The notes beneath the pieces are model-generated. The model had not been told where the DNA came from, searched no databases, and saw nothing but the letters and a program-made list of their open reading frames with translations. This document shows, piece by piece, positions 31,108 through 39,464 of a stretch of 64,000 nucleotides of DNA. The translations under genes were made by a program, and so were the position numbers. This DNA comes from Nocardia nova NBRC 15556 (GTDB lineage Bacteria; Actinomycetota; Actinomycetes; Mycobacteriales; Mycobacteriaceae), in NCBI RefSeq assembly GCF_001613005.1, contig NZ_BDBN01000052.1:1-64000 (forward strand). The letters are read 5' to 3'. How positions within the stretch are numbered: position 1 is the first letter of the stretch; each line of letters begins with the position of its first letter.

Positions 31108-31620
31108 ATGAACATGTCCGACAAGAGAATTCGCATCCTGATGGTTCTGGGTGGGCTGGTGATCGCGGCGATCGTGGCCGGCGTGCTGGGCCTGCGCGGT
31201 GGTTCCGCCACGCACGACACCGCGAGTTCGGTGGCGGCAACCGTGCACTCCATTAAGGCCGCGCAGTCCACCACCCAGGCTGCCAAGCCCGCGCCCGGCA
31301 ACGGCGCCACACCCGCCGCGTCGGCGACCCGGGCGCCGGGCGTGCCCGATCGCGCCTACGCCACCCTCGTCGAGATCGACGCCGGACGCTGGCCCGGTTC
31401 GGCGAACGCGCCGGGCACCAAGGGCGGCGATCAGTGGATGAACCGCGCCGGAACCCTGCCGAAGACCGACTCGAGCGGTAAGGCGATCACGTATCAGGAA
31501 TGGGACGTCAACCCGAAGCAACGCGGCCAGACCCGGGACGCCGAGCGCATCGTGACCGGCAGCGACGGGTCGGCGTACTACACCGGCGACCACTACCAGA
31601 CCTTCACGAGGATGCGCTGA
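31108..31620 (+). CDS. Secreted or anchored guanyl-specific ribonuclease (barnase/RNase Sa-like)
   Basis: A 170-aa protein. An N-terminal hydrophobic segment (about 10-27, ILMVLGGLVIAAIVAGVLGL) acts as signal or anchor. A low-complexity Ala/Thr/Pro linker follows, then an RNase N1/T1-type domain from about 85. The catalytic set Glu (TYQEWDVN), Arg (RDAERIV) and His (YTGDHYQTF) is complete. It cleaves RNA after G. The stop overlaps the start of the barstar-like gene, as in barnase/barstar pairs. A second ATG two codons in is also possible. Confidence 0.88.
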   Translation: MNMSDKRIRILMVLGGLVIAAIVAGVLGLRGGSATHDTASSVAATVHSIKAAQSTTQAAKPAPGNGATPAASATRAPGVPDRAYATLVEIDAGRWPGSANAPGTKGGDQWMNRAGTLPKTDSSGKAITYQEWDVNPKQRGQTRDAERIVTGSDGSAYYTGDHYQTFTRMR

Positions 31621-32144
31621 TGGCCGAAACCATGTCGTTGTCGCAGTTCCTGGCCCCGCCGGACGCCGGCTCCGACGCGACTGCGGCGCGCGTGGACGCG
31701 CGTTCCCGCCGGACCGCCGGCGGGCCGGTACTCGGCGCGCTCGACGTCGGCGCCGGACCGTTCAGCGGTGTGCGATTTCAGGTCCCCGACGGGTATATCG
31801 CCCGTGAGGTCCGCGGCGCGAAAATGCGCACCACCGCGGGAGTATTCGACGAATTCGCCGCCGCCCTGCAATTTCCCTACTATTTCGGCGACAACCGCGA
31901 CGCCTTCGACGAATGCCTGCGCGACCTGGACGAATTCGTCGGTGAGGCGCCGGGATACGTTGTCGTGATCCGTGATTCGAGCGGGCTGCTGGCCGACCAG
32001 CGCGAGGATCTGGAATGGTTCGCCGACGCGATGACCCAGGCGGCCGAATACTGGGCCGCGAAGGGCACGGTCTTCCGGGTGGTGCTACAACAGCGTCCGC
32101 CGGTGCTGTCGCCCGTCGAACTCACCATGGCCGACCCGGCGTAA
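31620..32144 (+). CDS. Barstar-like ribonuclease inhibitor
   Basis: A 174-aa protein whose C-terminal half (about 75-165) is a barstar fold: KMRTTAGVFDEFAAALQFP, YYFGDNRDAFDECLRDLDEF, then VVVIRDSS. The Asp-rich helix contains the residues that occupy the RNase active site. About 70 extra N-terminal residues are poorly conserved. ATG overlaps the RNase stop by one base (TGATG), so inhibitor and enzyme are made together, protecting the cell before secretion. Confidence 0.88.
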   Translation: MAETMSLSQFLAPPDAGSDATAARVDARSRRTAGGPVLGALDVGAGPFSGVRFQVPDGYIAREVRGAKMRTTAGVFDEFAAALQFPYYFGDNRDAFDECLRDLDEFVGEAPGYVVVIRDSSGLLADQREDLEWFADAMTQAAEYWAAKGTVFRVVLQQRPPVLSPVELTMADPA

Positions 32145-32153
32145 GGAAGCGGC

Positions 32154-32843
32154 TCAGCGGAGCCGCTGTGCGAGATCCTCGCCGAGGAGGACGAACACGT
32201 CGGTGGTCTCGTCGATGAGCTGTTCCCGGGTCATATCGATATCGCCCTGCAACCAGCTGGTTAGCGTCTGCACCAGCCCGCCCACCAGGTAGGTCGCGCG
32301 GAAACCGATCGCCGGGTCCGGCGTGGGCGTGCCCAGGCCGTAGAAGTCGATGCCGCGGGCGGCGACCAGGTTCGCGAACGACGCGATGCTCTGCAGCGTG
32401 CGTGAGCGCAGCTCCGGCGTGGAGGCACTCACCGCCAGCGCGACCTGGGCCTTGCGCGGGTCGTCGGTCAGCACGTGGATACCGGCGGCGACGGCCGCGT
32501 GCGCCATCGTGCGCGTTTCGCGCTGCGTGCGGCGCGCGGACGTATCGGCGGAGTTGTCGCCGTCGCCGGACGCGCCGGCCACCTCCTGCAGCGCCCGCAC
32601 GATGGCGTTCGCGAGTTCCTCGGCGATACTGTCGAACAGCGCGGTGAGCACGGCCTCGCGGCCGGTGAACTGTTCGTAGTAGTAGCGCTCGTTCAGCCCG
32701 GCCTGGGCGCACAGCCCGCCGACCGTCAGCTTGTCCACGCCCTGGGTGCCGATGATCTCGAGAGCCGCGTCGAGCAGCGCGGCACGCCGGCCCGCGCGCC
32801 GTTCGGCGGCCGAGATACCGCCATAGGTCCGCTGTGCCGTCAC
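32154..32843 (-). CDS. TetR family regulator
   Basis: A 229-aa TetR protein. The helix-turn-helix at about residues 15-65 reads ALLDAALEIIGTQGVDKLTV and AGLNERYYYEQFTGREAVL. The C-terminal domain is long and helical with an Asp/Ser-rich loop. GTG start (an ATG 11 codons upstream is possible). Divergent from the DUF2236 gene, with two operator-like dyads between them, so it probably controls that gene and itself. Confidence 0.85.
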   Translation of the reverse strand: MTAQRTYGGISAAERRAGRRAALLDAALEIIGTQGVDKLTVGGLCAQAGLNERYYYEQFTGREAVLTALFDSIAEELANAIVRALQEVAGASGDGDNSADTSARRTQRETRTMAHAAVAAGIHVLTDDPRKAQVALAVSASTPELRSRTLQSIASFANLVAARGIDFYGLGTPTPDPAIGFRATYLVGGLVQTLTSWLQGDIDMTREQLIDETTDVFVLLGEDLAQRLR

Positions 32844-32867
32844 AGTCCGATTGTGGCACGGCCGCAT

Positions 32868-32920
32868 TTCTGGCATGGGCTATTGCCAGAAGTGGGTTTC
32901 TGGTGGATGCTATTGCCAGA
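32868..32920. promoter_or_regulatory. Two tandem operator-like dyads
   Basis: TTCTGGCA-N8-TGCCAGAA (32868-32891) is a perfect 8+8 inverted repeat. A second, weaker copy is TTCTGG at 32898-32903 with TGCCAGA at 32914-32920. Both share GCTATTGCCAGA, and the two copies are 30 bp apart, roughly three helical turns. They lie between the divergent tetR and DUF2236 genes and fit cooperative TetR-dimer binding. Confidence 0.75.
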
Positions 32921-32941
32921 TTCCATGCGAGGAGGGCGACG

Positions 32942-33874
32942 ATGCCTGGTCCGGGATATTTCTCCGACGATTCGATGATCCGCCGGGTGATGCGCAAACG
33001 CGCGGTGGGACTGACGTACGGCCTGCGGGCGCTGGTGATCGGCGCGGTCCATCCGTTGCTGTTCGTCGGCACCGCCGAGAACACCGCCCACCGAGCCACC
33101 CCCTACACGCGTCTCGCGCTCACCGGTCGCCTGTTCGAGGCGGTATTCCTCGGCGACAAGGACGAGGCCGACCGCGCGCTGGCGTTCACCCGCAAGCGGC
33201 ATCTCCCCGTCGACGGTGTGCTGCCCGAGGACGCGGGCCCGCATCATCCGGCGGGTTCGCACTATTCCGCGCTGGACCCGCACCTGATGTTCATGACCAT
33301 GGCGTTCACCGCCGACTCCGCCGAGGTCATGCACGACCTGCTGGTGCGCAAACTGACTCCGGGCGAGCGGGAGGATCTGTACCAGGACTACGTGCGCTGG
33401 GGCGAGTTGTTCGGTATGCCGCGTTCGGCCGCGCCCGCCGACTATCCGGCCTTCCGGCGATCTTTCGATGCCTACCTCGCCTCGGACGAGTTGTATCTGA
33501 CCGACGAGGCGCGGCTCGTGGGCTCGTATCTGGCGGGTAAGCAGGTGCCGCATCCGCTGCCGCGCCCGTTCCAGCAGGCCAGCAGCGGGGCGCATCTGCT
33601 GGTCCAGGGCTCGCTGCCGCCGCGGATCCGGCGGATGTACGACATTCGATGGGGCCGGCGTGAAGAGCTCGCGTACCGGGGACTCGCGCAGGCCGTGCGC
33701 ACCGCCCACGTGCGCCCGCCGTTGGCGCCGCCGGTGCTGCGCGACACCCTGTCCGGCCCGAGCGCCCCGGTCTATCGCCTGATCACGCGGCGGGAGAAAG
33801 ACCTGGTCGCCAGCGGTAGGTCCAGTATGCCGGGGGTGGATCCGCGCAACTACGCCGAACGGCACGCGGTCTGA
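32942..33874 (+). CDS. Oxygenase MpaB/DUF2236 family protein
   Basis: A 310-aa protein of the DUF2236 (Lcp/MpaB-like) family, which includes heme-containing rubber oxygenase-related proteins. Family features are the N-terminal RKRAVGLTYGLRALVIGAVH, GDKDEADRALAFTRKRHLPV, a central HxxxDP-like segment (HYSALDPHLMFMTMAFT) and DEARLVGSYLAG. Its reaction here is unknown. The ATG follows CGAGGAGG. It is controlled in all likelihood by the divergent TetR protein. Confidence 0.85.
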   Translation: MPGPGYFSDDSMIRRVMRKRAVGLTYGLRALVIGAVHPLLFVGTAENTAHRATPYTRLALTGRLFEAVFLGDKDEADRALAFTRKRHLPVDGVLPEDAGPHHPAGSHYSALDPHLMFMTMAFTADSAEVMHDLLVRKLTPGEREDLYQDYVRWGELFGMPRSAAPADYPAFRRSFDAYLASDELYLTDEARLVGSYLAGKQVPHPLPRPFQQASSGAHLLVQGSLPPRIRRMYDIRWGRREELAYRGLAQAVRTAHVRPPLAPPVLRDTLSGPSAPVYRLITRREKDLVASGRSSMPGVDPRNYAERHAV

Positions 33875-33978
33875 GCGACACCGCCCCGCACGCCGCCGAG
33901 AGCACCGGCCGTGCGGGGTGGCGCACATCCTCGCTCCCTCGGAAAAAACCGCTTGGGCGTGCATGGGAAGATCGGTTC

Positions 33979-35001
33979 ATGTCCAGTCCTGCCCCCAGCG
34001 AACGCAAGCAGCGGGTCCTCTCCGGCGTCCAGCCGACCAGCGACTCCTTCCACCTCGGCAACTACCTTGGTGCGCTGCAGTATTGGGCTCCGCTGCAGGA
34101 CGACTACGAGGCGCTCTACTTCATTCCGGATATGCACGCCATCACGGTGTCGCAGGACCCCAAGCAGCTGCGCAGCCGCACCGTGCGCAGTGTCGCGCAG
34201 CTGCTCGCGATGGGTATCGACCCCAAGCGGTCCACCCTGTTCGTGCAGAGTCAGGTGCCCGAGCACGCCGAGCTCACCTGGGTGCTGAGCTGCATCACCG
34301 GCTTCGGCGAGGCCAGCCGGATGACCCAGTTCAAGGACAAGTCGGCCAAACAGGGATCCGACAACGCCACCGTCGGCCTGTTCACCTACCCGATCCTGAT
34401 GGCCGCCGACATCCTGCTGTACCGCCCGCAGCTGGTACCGGTCGGTGAGGATCAGCGCCAGCACCTGGAATTGACGCGAAATCTGGCGCAGCGCTTCAAC
34501 ACTCGCTTCAAGAAGACCTTCGTGGTGCCCGAGCCGCATATCGTCACCGGCACGGCGAAGATCTACGACCTGCAGGATCCGACCTCGAAGATGAGCAAGT
34601 CCGCCGCCAGCGACGCGGGCCTGATCAATCTGCTCGACGATCCGAAGGTCTCGGCGAAGAAGATCCGCTCGGCCGTCACCGACACCGAGCGGGAGATCCG
34701 CTACGACCCGGAGACCAAACCGGGCGTCAGCAACCTGCTGGTGATCCTGTCCTCGCTCACCGACACGCCCATCGTGACACTCGAAAAAGGCTTCGAGGGT
34801 AAGGGATATGGCGAGCTCAAGGCCGATGTGGCCGACGCCCTGGTGGAATTCGTGACACCGCTGCAGGCGAAAGTGCAAGAGTATCTGGACGATCAGGGCG
34901 AACTCGATCGCATTCTCGCCACCGGAGCCGAGCAGGCGCGCGAGATCGCCGGTAAGACCCTCGCGCAGGTGTACGACCGAGTGGGTTTCCTGCACCGCTG
35001 A
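33979..35001 (+). CDS. trpS: Tryptophanyl-tRNA synthetase
   Basis: A 340-aa class I aminoacyl-tRNA synthetase. The HIGH-type motif appears as SDSFHLGNYLGAL, the KMSKS loop as SKMSKSAASD, and PILMAADILLYRP and VGEDQRQHLELTRN are family hallmarks. Length and architecture are those of the normal housekeeping enzyme. It is followed 49 bp later by the BrkB-like gene, an order seen in other actinobacteria. Confidence 0.96.
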   Translation: MSSPAPSERKQRVLSGVQPTSDSFHLGNYLGALQYWAPLQDDYEALYFIPDMHAITVSQDPKQLRSRTVRSVAQLLAMGIDPKRSTLFVQSQVPEHAELTWVLSCITGFGEASRMTQFKDKSAKQGSDNATVGLFTYPILMAADILLYRPQLVPVGEDQRQHLELTRNLAQRFNTRFKKTFVVPEPHIVTGTAKIYDLQDPTSKMSKSAASDAGLINLLDDPKVSAKKIRSAVTDTEREIRYDPETKPGVSNLLVILSSLTDTPIVTLEKGFEGKGYGELKADVADALVEFVTPLQAKVQEYLDDQGELDRILATGAEQAREIAGKTLAQVYDRVGFLHR

Positions 35002-35050
35002 TCTGCGCCGCGCGAGGCCGTGTTGCGGTTGAACAGGTTCGGGAGGACAG

Positions 35051-36064
35051 GTGCTCGACAAGCTCAAAGCGCGGATCCAACGTGAGGTGCGAGCACGGCC
35101 GTGGCTGGACCACGCCGTCCGCGCCGGCGGCAGCTACCAGCGCCAGCGCGGCGACTACTTCGCGGCCGGTATCACGTACTTCACCGTGCTCTCGCTGTTT
35201 CCGCTGCTGATGGTCGCCTTCGCGGTCGCCGGGTTCGTCCTCGCCCGCGATCCGCACCTGCTCGAAGAGTTGCGCGACAAGATCGTCGAGAACATCCCGG
35301 GTTCGTTCGGCGGCCAGGTCAACGATCTGATCGACCAGGCCATCAAGTCCCGGGCCAGTGTGGGCATCATCGGTCTGTTCATCGCCGCCTACAGCGGCCT
35401 GGGCTGGATGGCCAACCTGCGCGCCGCCCTGACCGAGCAGTGGGAACAGCCCGCGCAGGAAGGCAATTGGTTCCGGACCAAACTGTCGGACCTGCTGGCA
35501 CTGGCCGGACTCGGTGTCGCGATGGTGGTGTCGCTGGGCTTGTCGGCGTTGTCGTCCAGCGGCCTGGCGCTGCAGCTGCTGGAGAGTGTCGGGCTCGACA
35601 AGGTGCCCGGTGTCTCCTGGCTGTTGCGATTGCTGACGCTGGTCCTGGCGGTGCTCGCGTCCTGGGCGGTGTTCGTCTGGATCATCGCCCGGCTGCCCCG
35701 ACAGCCGGTAACCTTCACCAGCGCCGTGCGCGCGGCCTTCATCGCCGCGATCGCGTTCGAGATCTGGAAGCAGGTGGCCTCGTTCTACCTGCAGAAGGTG
35801 CTCACCAGTCCCGCGGGCGTCGCCTTCGGCTCGATCATCGGCCTCATGGTCTTCGCCTACATCACCGCCCGCATCATCCTGTTCGCCACCGCCTGGGCGG
35901 CCACCGCCCGGGAGAACGAGGTGGAGGCCGAGATCCCGGCCCCGGGCCCGGCGGTGATCGAACCGAGGATGCACGCGGGCATGACGGCGAGTACGGGCCT
36001 GGCCCTGTTCGGCGTGGGAGCGGCGCTGGGCTCGATGGTCGGTATCGCGCGCCGCAAGCGGTGA
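35051..36064 (+). CDS. YihY/BrkB family inner-membrane protein
   Basis: A 337-aa multispanning membrane protein of the YihY/virulence factor BrkB family. It shows the family start YQRQRGDYFAAGITYFTVLS and about six membrane segments, with MVVSLGLSALSSSGLAL, FVWIIARLPRQPV and GSIIGLMVFAYITARIILF in order. A cytoplasmic tail with a final hydrophobic segment (ALFGVGAALGSMVGI) precedes RRKR. No transport substrate is established. GTG start behind GGGAGGACAG. Confidence 0.88.
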   Translation: MLDKLKARIQREVRARPWLDHAVRAGGSYQRQRGDYFAAGITYFTVLSLFPLLMVAFAVAGFVLARDPHLLEELRDKIVENIPGSFGGQVNDLIDQAIKSRASVGIIGLFIAAYSGLGWMANLRAALTEQWEQPAQEGNWFRTKLSDLLALAGLGVAMVVSLGLSALSSSGLALQLLESVGLDKVPGVSWLLRLLTLVLAVLASWAVFVWIIARLPRQPVTFTSAVRAAFIAAIAFEIWKQVASFYLQKVLTSPAGVAFGSIIGLMVFAYITARIILFATAWAATARENEVEAEIPAPGPAVIEPRMHAGMTASTGLALFGVGAALGSMVGIARRKR

Positions 36065-36104
36065 CGCGTCGCCGGACTCGAAAGCTGTTGTCCGCCCGAG
36101 GGTC

Positions 36105-36515
36105 TCACCGCGCACCGGCTTCATCGGGGCCGAAGTCCGGCTCGGACTCCTCGGGATCGGGGAACCGCTCGGCATAGCGGTCGATGACGTTCGCTCCCGC
36201 TTCGTCGTCCCCGACCGTCTCGTGCACGGTGGCCGCGATCCGCTCTCGCATCCGCACCTGGGCGCGCTGCAGCGTGCGCATCAGCTCGGCCGACAGCGCG
36301 GCGGGTTCGGTGCCGCGGACGGAATCGGCGAAGCGGATATCGGTCGGAATTCCCTCGCCGTCCACCGTCACCGCGATGCCGCCACGTGAGGTTTCGGTGA
36401 CGCTCAGACTCGACATCCGATCGTGCAGTTCCCGGTACTGCTCGGCCTTGTGTTCGAGGTCGTCGGCCCAGGCCGTCAGCTGATCGGCGGCGCCGTCCGG
36501 GTCGTTCGGATCCAC
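36105..36515 (-). CDS. YbaB/EbfC-like protein of an ESX-type cluster
   Basis: A 136-aa protein starting (GTG) VDPNDPDGAADQLTAWADDL. It has a helical N-terminus, then the YbaB-like beta-sheet (GGIAVTVDGEGIPTDIRFAD) and a second helix with ALSAELMRTLQRAQVR. YbaB-fold proteins bind DNA in some bacteria, but actinobacterial paralogues like this one occur beside ESX/WXG100 genes with unknown roles. Divergent from the next YbaB-like gene. Confidence 0.78.
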   Translation of the reverse strand: MDPNDPDGAADQLTAWADDLEHKAEQYRELHDRMSSLSVTETSRGGIAVTVDGEGIPTDIRFADSVRGTEPAALSAELMRTLQRAQVRMRERIAATVHETVGDDEAGANVIDRYAERFPDPEESEPDFGPDEAGAR

Positions 36516-36618
36516 GGGTCCATCCTGACACAACGGACAGGTTTGCCGAGTGCGGGAACCGGCTACCGATCCGATGCGTCGGAATACAGGACGCGACAAG
36601 TCCGATTGAGGGGAACCA

Positions 36619-37128
36619 GTGGATTCATCCGGCTACGATCAGCTGCGCGCGCGAACCGACGCCCTGCAGGTGCAGGTCGATTCGATGCTCGAGAGTTACG
36701 AGTATCAACTGCGCGATATCGCCACGGCCCGAGACACTTTGGCCGCCGCGACCGCCGAAGGGTGGTCCTCGGACAATCTGGTCCGCGTCATCAGCAATTC
36801 GGCGGGCATCCCCATCCAGGTGTGGGTCGACCCCGCCGCATTCAAACGCACCACCCCGGAGAAGCTCGGCACCGCCATCACCGAGGCGGCACAGGCCGCC
36901 GCCCGCGCGGCGAAGTCGGAGGTCGGTGCGGCGATGGCCCCGATCCTCGCCGACGAGAAACGTTTCCACATCACGAATCCGCTCGGCGAGGACGTGGATT
37001 TGCAGCGCGTCGTGGACGGCATCCTTCCGCCGCCACCGCAACCGGTGGCCGAGCCGGAACCGGCCCCGGAGCCCCCGCGCGTCGCGGAGGACGACGAGGA
37101 CAACGGGCCGCACTGGAAGGGTTGGTGA
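36619..37128 (+). CDS. YbaB/EbfC-like protein with Pro-rich tail
   Basis: A 169-aa protein. Helical start MDSSGYDQLRARTDALQVQV, a central YbaB-like sheet (TAEGWSSDNLVRVISNSAGI, VWVDPAAFKR), a helix (LGTAITEAAQAAARAAK) and a proline/glutamate-rich C-terminus. It opens a three-gene rightward set with the WXG100-like and CpnT-N-like genes, the usual composition of an ESX-substrate cluster in Nocardia and Mycobacterium. Function unknown. Confidence 0.75.
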   Translation: MDSSGYDQLRARTDALQVQVDSMLESYEYQLRDIATARDTLAAATAEGWSSDNLVRVISNSAGIPIQVWVDPAAFKRTTPEKLGTAITEAAQAAARAAKSEVGAAMAPILADEKRFHITNPLGEDVDLQRVVDGILPPPPQPVAEPEPAPEPPRVAEDDEDNGPHWKGW

Positions 37129-37135
37129 CCCGGAT

Positions 37136-37495
37136 ATGACCGGCGCCAACGAGTTTCGCATCGAACTCGACGAATTCCGGCGGCACGCGCCGCGTCTGGG
37201 TCAACTCGGCAAGCAGCTCGAGGAGGATCTGAAGAATCTCACGGTCGATCTCGGTGAGGTCACCGGCAAGTGGGGAGACGACATCTTCGGTTCCGCGTTC
37301 GCGCAGAACTATCTGCCGAAAGCCGAACAGGCGCTGCAGGATATCGCGAAGGCCGCGCTGATGTTCGCCCATCTGGAAGAGTCGTCCGGCGCTGCGGCCG
37401 ATACGCTCGAGGCCGCCGACGAGGGACTCGCCGGGTTGTTGAACAAGGTCCGCGACACCATCGAGAAGAACGGCATCGACGGGGGGAAAGCGTAA
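37136..37495 (+). CDS. WXG100-like ESX substrate
   Basis: A 119-aa helical-hairpin protein starting MTGANEFRIELDEFRRHAPR. Two long helices flank a turn with KWGDDIFGS, which takes the place of the W-x-G motif. The protein is WXG100-family in size and layout, consistent with export by a type VII system as a dimer with a partner. The gene follows the YbaB-like gene by 7 bp and precedes the CpnT-N-like gene by 3 bp. Confidence 0.75.
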   Translation: MTGANEFRIELDEFRRHAPRLGQLGKQLEEDLKNLTVDLGEVTGKWGDDIFGSAFAQNYLPKAEQALQDIAKAALMFAHLEESSGAAADTLEAADEGLAGLLNKVRDTIEKNGIDGGKA

Positions 37496-37498
37496 GCG

Positions 37499-38719
37499 AT
37501 GGGCATCGAGATACCCGACTATCTGAAGCCGGTTGCCTCCCTCGTCGCCTGCGACTGGCCCAAGGCCGACGAAACCGCCCTGCTGCGGATGGCCGACCAC
37601 TGGGAACATATGGGCGACACGCTGTCGCAGATCCGTGCGGAAGGCGACGCCGTCACCACCGCGATTCTCGCCCGTATCGACGGCCGGACCCACGAATCCA
37701 TCCAGCAGTTCTGGCGTACCGCCGGGGACGACCTGGACGGTCTGGTCACCTTCTGCAAAGCGATCGCCATCGCCTGCCGGGTGATGTCCGTGCTGATTCT
37801 CGCGGTGAAGCTCTACATCATCGCGATGCTGGTCGAGCTGGCGATCAACTTGGCGATCGCCGCTGCCGCAGCCGTCGAGACGCTGGGCGCGAGCATGGCC
37901 GAGGCGGCCGCGGCCGAGGTCGCGACCCGCGTGGTGATCCAGCAGGCGCTGAAGCAGCTACTGAAGCGGATCATCAAGGAAACCGTCATCGAGGGGTTCA
38001 AGGGCTTCATGAAGGGGGCCGGGAGGGAGCTGGCCTGGGAGGCGGGGGAGAACGCGCTCGGCCTGCGCGACGGCTTCAACCTCGACGATATCGGGAAAGC
38101 CGGTCTGCACAACGGTATTTCGAGCGCGGCGAGCGGTGCGCTCGGCGCGGCACTGCGCAAGGTGGGGGTGGACGAGCACAACAGGACTCCCGACGGCCGC
38201 AACCCCCACACCCATGAGCCGGAGAGTCCCGGCGCGCCGAAAACCGATGAGCGCAAGAAGTTCGAGGGCAAGGTCGGCGACTTCGGGGAGAAGGTCGCGG
38301 GAGAGGTCGTCGAGGGTCCGCAGGACGACAAGAAGCGTCTGAAGACCGACGCCACACAGCTGGCGAAGCACTGGTTCGGCCACGACTCCGGCAGCGGTAC
38401 GCCGGCTCCTGCCGCGCAGCTGCCGTCTTCTACCCCGAACCTCTTGTCAGACAGCGCAACCGATCCGTACAGCTGGTATCCCGATGCGAACCCCGGCGGC
38501 GGCGGGCTGGACCACGGCCCGTCCGGCGCAACGGTGCCGGGTAGCGGCGACGACCCCTCCGTGCTGTACCCGGACTCGCGCCCGGACGGCGGCGATGCCG
38601 AGTCACCGCAGCCGGCTGTGAGTAGCGCCGTAGCGAGCGGCAACTCCGGCTTCAGTCTTGATCTTGACGGTGACACCTTCTACCGGGAGGAGAACGGGGG
38701 CCGGCTGCGCCTCGACTGA
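37499..38719 (+). CDS. WXG100-like/CpnT N-terminal-type protein without recognised toxin
   Basis: A 406-aa protein. Residues about 1-150 resemble the WXG100-like N-terminal domain of CpnT-type proteins (MGIEIPDYLKPVASLVACDW, then FWRTAGDDLDGL). A hydrophobic helical part lies at about 95-160 (VLILAVKLYIIAMLVELAIN). Next is a Lys/Glu-rich middle, and the end is Gly/Pro/Asp-rich and unstructured (SWYPDANPGGGG, VLYPDSRPDGG). No TNT or other toxin domain is visible. The cargo may be absent or unrecognised. Confidence 0.75.
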   Translation: MGIEIPDYLKPVASLVACDWPKADETALLRMADHWEHMGDTLSQIRAEGDAVTTAILARIDGRTHESIQQFWRTAGDDLDGLVTFCKAIAIACRVMSVLILAVKLYIIAMLVELAINLAIAAAAAVETLGASMAEAAAAEVATRVVIQQALKQLLKRIIKETVIEGFKGFMKGAGRELAWEAGENALGLRDGFNLDDIGKAGLHNGISSAASGALGAALRKVGVDEHNRTPDGRNPHTHEPESPGAPKTDERKKFEGKVGDFGEKVAGEVVEGPQDDKKRLKTDATQLAKHWFGHDSGSGTPAPAAQLPSSTPNLLSDSATDPYSWYPDANPGGGGLDHGPSGATVPGSGDDPSVLYPDSRPDGGDAESPQPAVSSAVASGNSGFSLDLDGDTFYREENGGRLRLD

Positions 38720-38816
38720 CGCCGAGCGGACTATTGCGAGCGCCCGTGCATCGGAGCAGGCTGAGATGCACCGGTGGCGCCGCCGGGCGCTGCCCCGAGC
38801 AGAGAGGGGGTGGGTC

Positions 38817-39440
38817 GTGTTCGCACGGTCTACCACGATTCAGGCGCAACCCTCCGCGATCGATGCCGGAATTGCGCATATGCGGGACGAGGTCATGCCG
38901 ATGCTTGCGGAGACCCCCGGCTGTACCGGTTTGTCCCTGCTGGTCGATCGCACGTTCGGTCGCTGCATCTCCACCACAGGATGGGAATCCGAGGCCGCGA
39001 TGCACGACAGCGAGAGCGCCTTCATGGCGGAGCGTGACCGGGCGGTGACGGTCTTCGGCGGTACCGCCGCCCAGGTCGCGGAATGGGAGATCGCGGTCCT
39101 GCACCGGGACCACCGCTCCATGCCCGGGGCATGCGTGCGCGCCACCTGGATCAAGACCGATCCGAGCCGCCTCGACATGTCGACCGACGCCTACCGAAAC
39201 TACATCCTGCCGGGGATGGAACAACTCGACGGATTCTGCAGCGCGAGCCTGCTGATCAACCGCGCATCCGGCCGTGCCGTGTCCTGCGGCGTCTTCGACA
39301 GCGCCGAGGCCATGCAGCGTAACCGCGAACAGTCCGCGGCGCTGCGGGTCGACGCGGCCCGCCAGGTCGGCGTCGAGGCCATCGACGTGCGCGAGTTCGA
39401 GCTGGCGCTGGCCCACCTGCGGGTGCCGGAACTGGTGTGA
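38817..39440 (+). CDS. Antibiotic-biosynthesis-monooxygenase-fold protein (two ferredoxin-like halves)
   Basis: A 207-aa protein made of two similar alpha/beta halves of the ABM/dimeric-barrel type. Each half contains a CTGLSLLVDR- or FCSASLLINR-like strand followed by a GR-x6-G/CGVFDSAEAM segment (first half TTGWESEAAMHDS, second half CGVFDSAEAMQRN). These proteins use no cofactor or bind heme; the substrate is unknown. The GTG start follows AGAGGGGG. A longer open frame begins inside the previous gene and is rejected. Confidence 0.75.
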   Translation: MFARSTTIQAQPSAIDAGIAHMRDEVMPMLAETPGCTGLSLLVDRTFGRCISTTGWESEAAMHDSESAFMAERDRAVTVFGGTAAQVAEWEIAVLHRDHRSMPGACVRATWIKTDPSRLDMSTDAYRNYILPGMEQLDGFCSASLLINRASGRAVSCGVFDSAEAMQRNREQSAALRVDAARQVGVEAIDVREFELALAHLRVPELV

Positions 39441-39464
39441 GGGCGGCGTGGAGCGGTGCCGTAG

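Noticed and set aside
38658..38816. Longer start for the monooxygenase-fold gene overlapping the CpnT-N-like gene
   Set aside because: The added residues lack similarity to the fold, and the GTG at 38817 has a clear GA/G-rich ribosome site.
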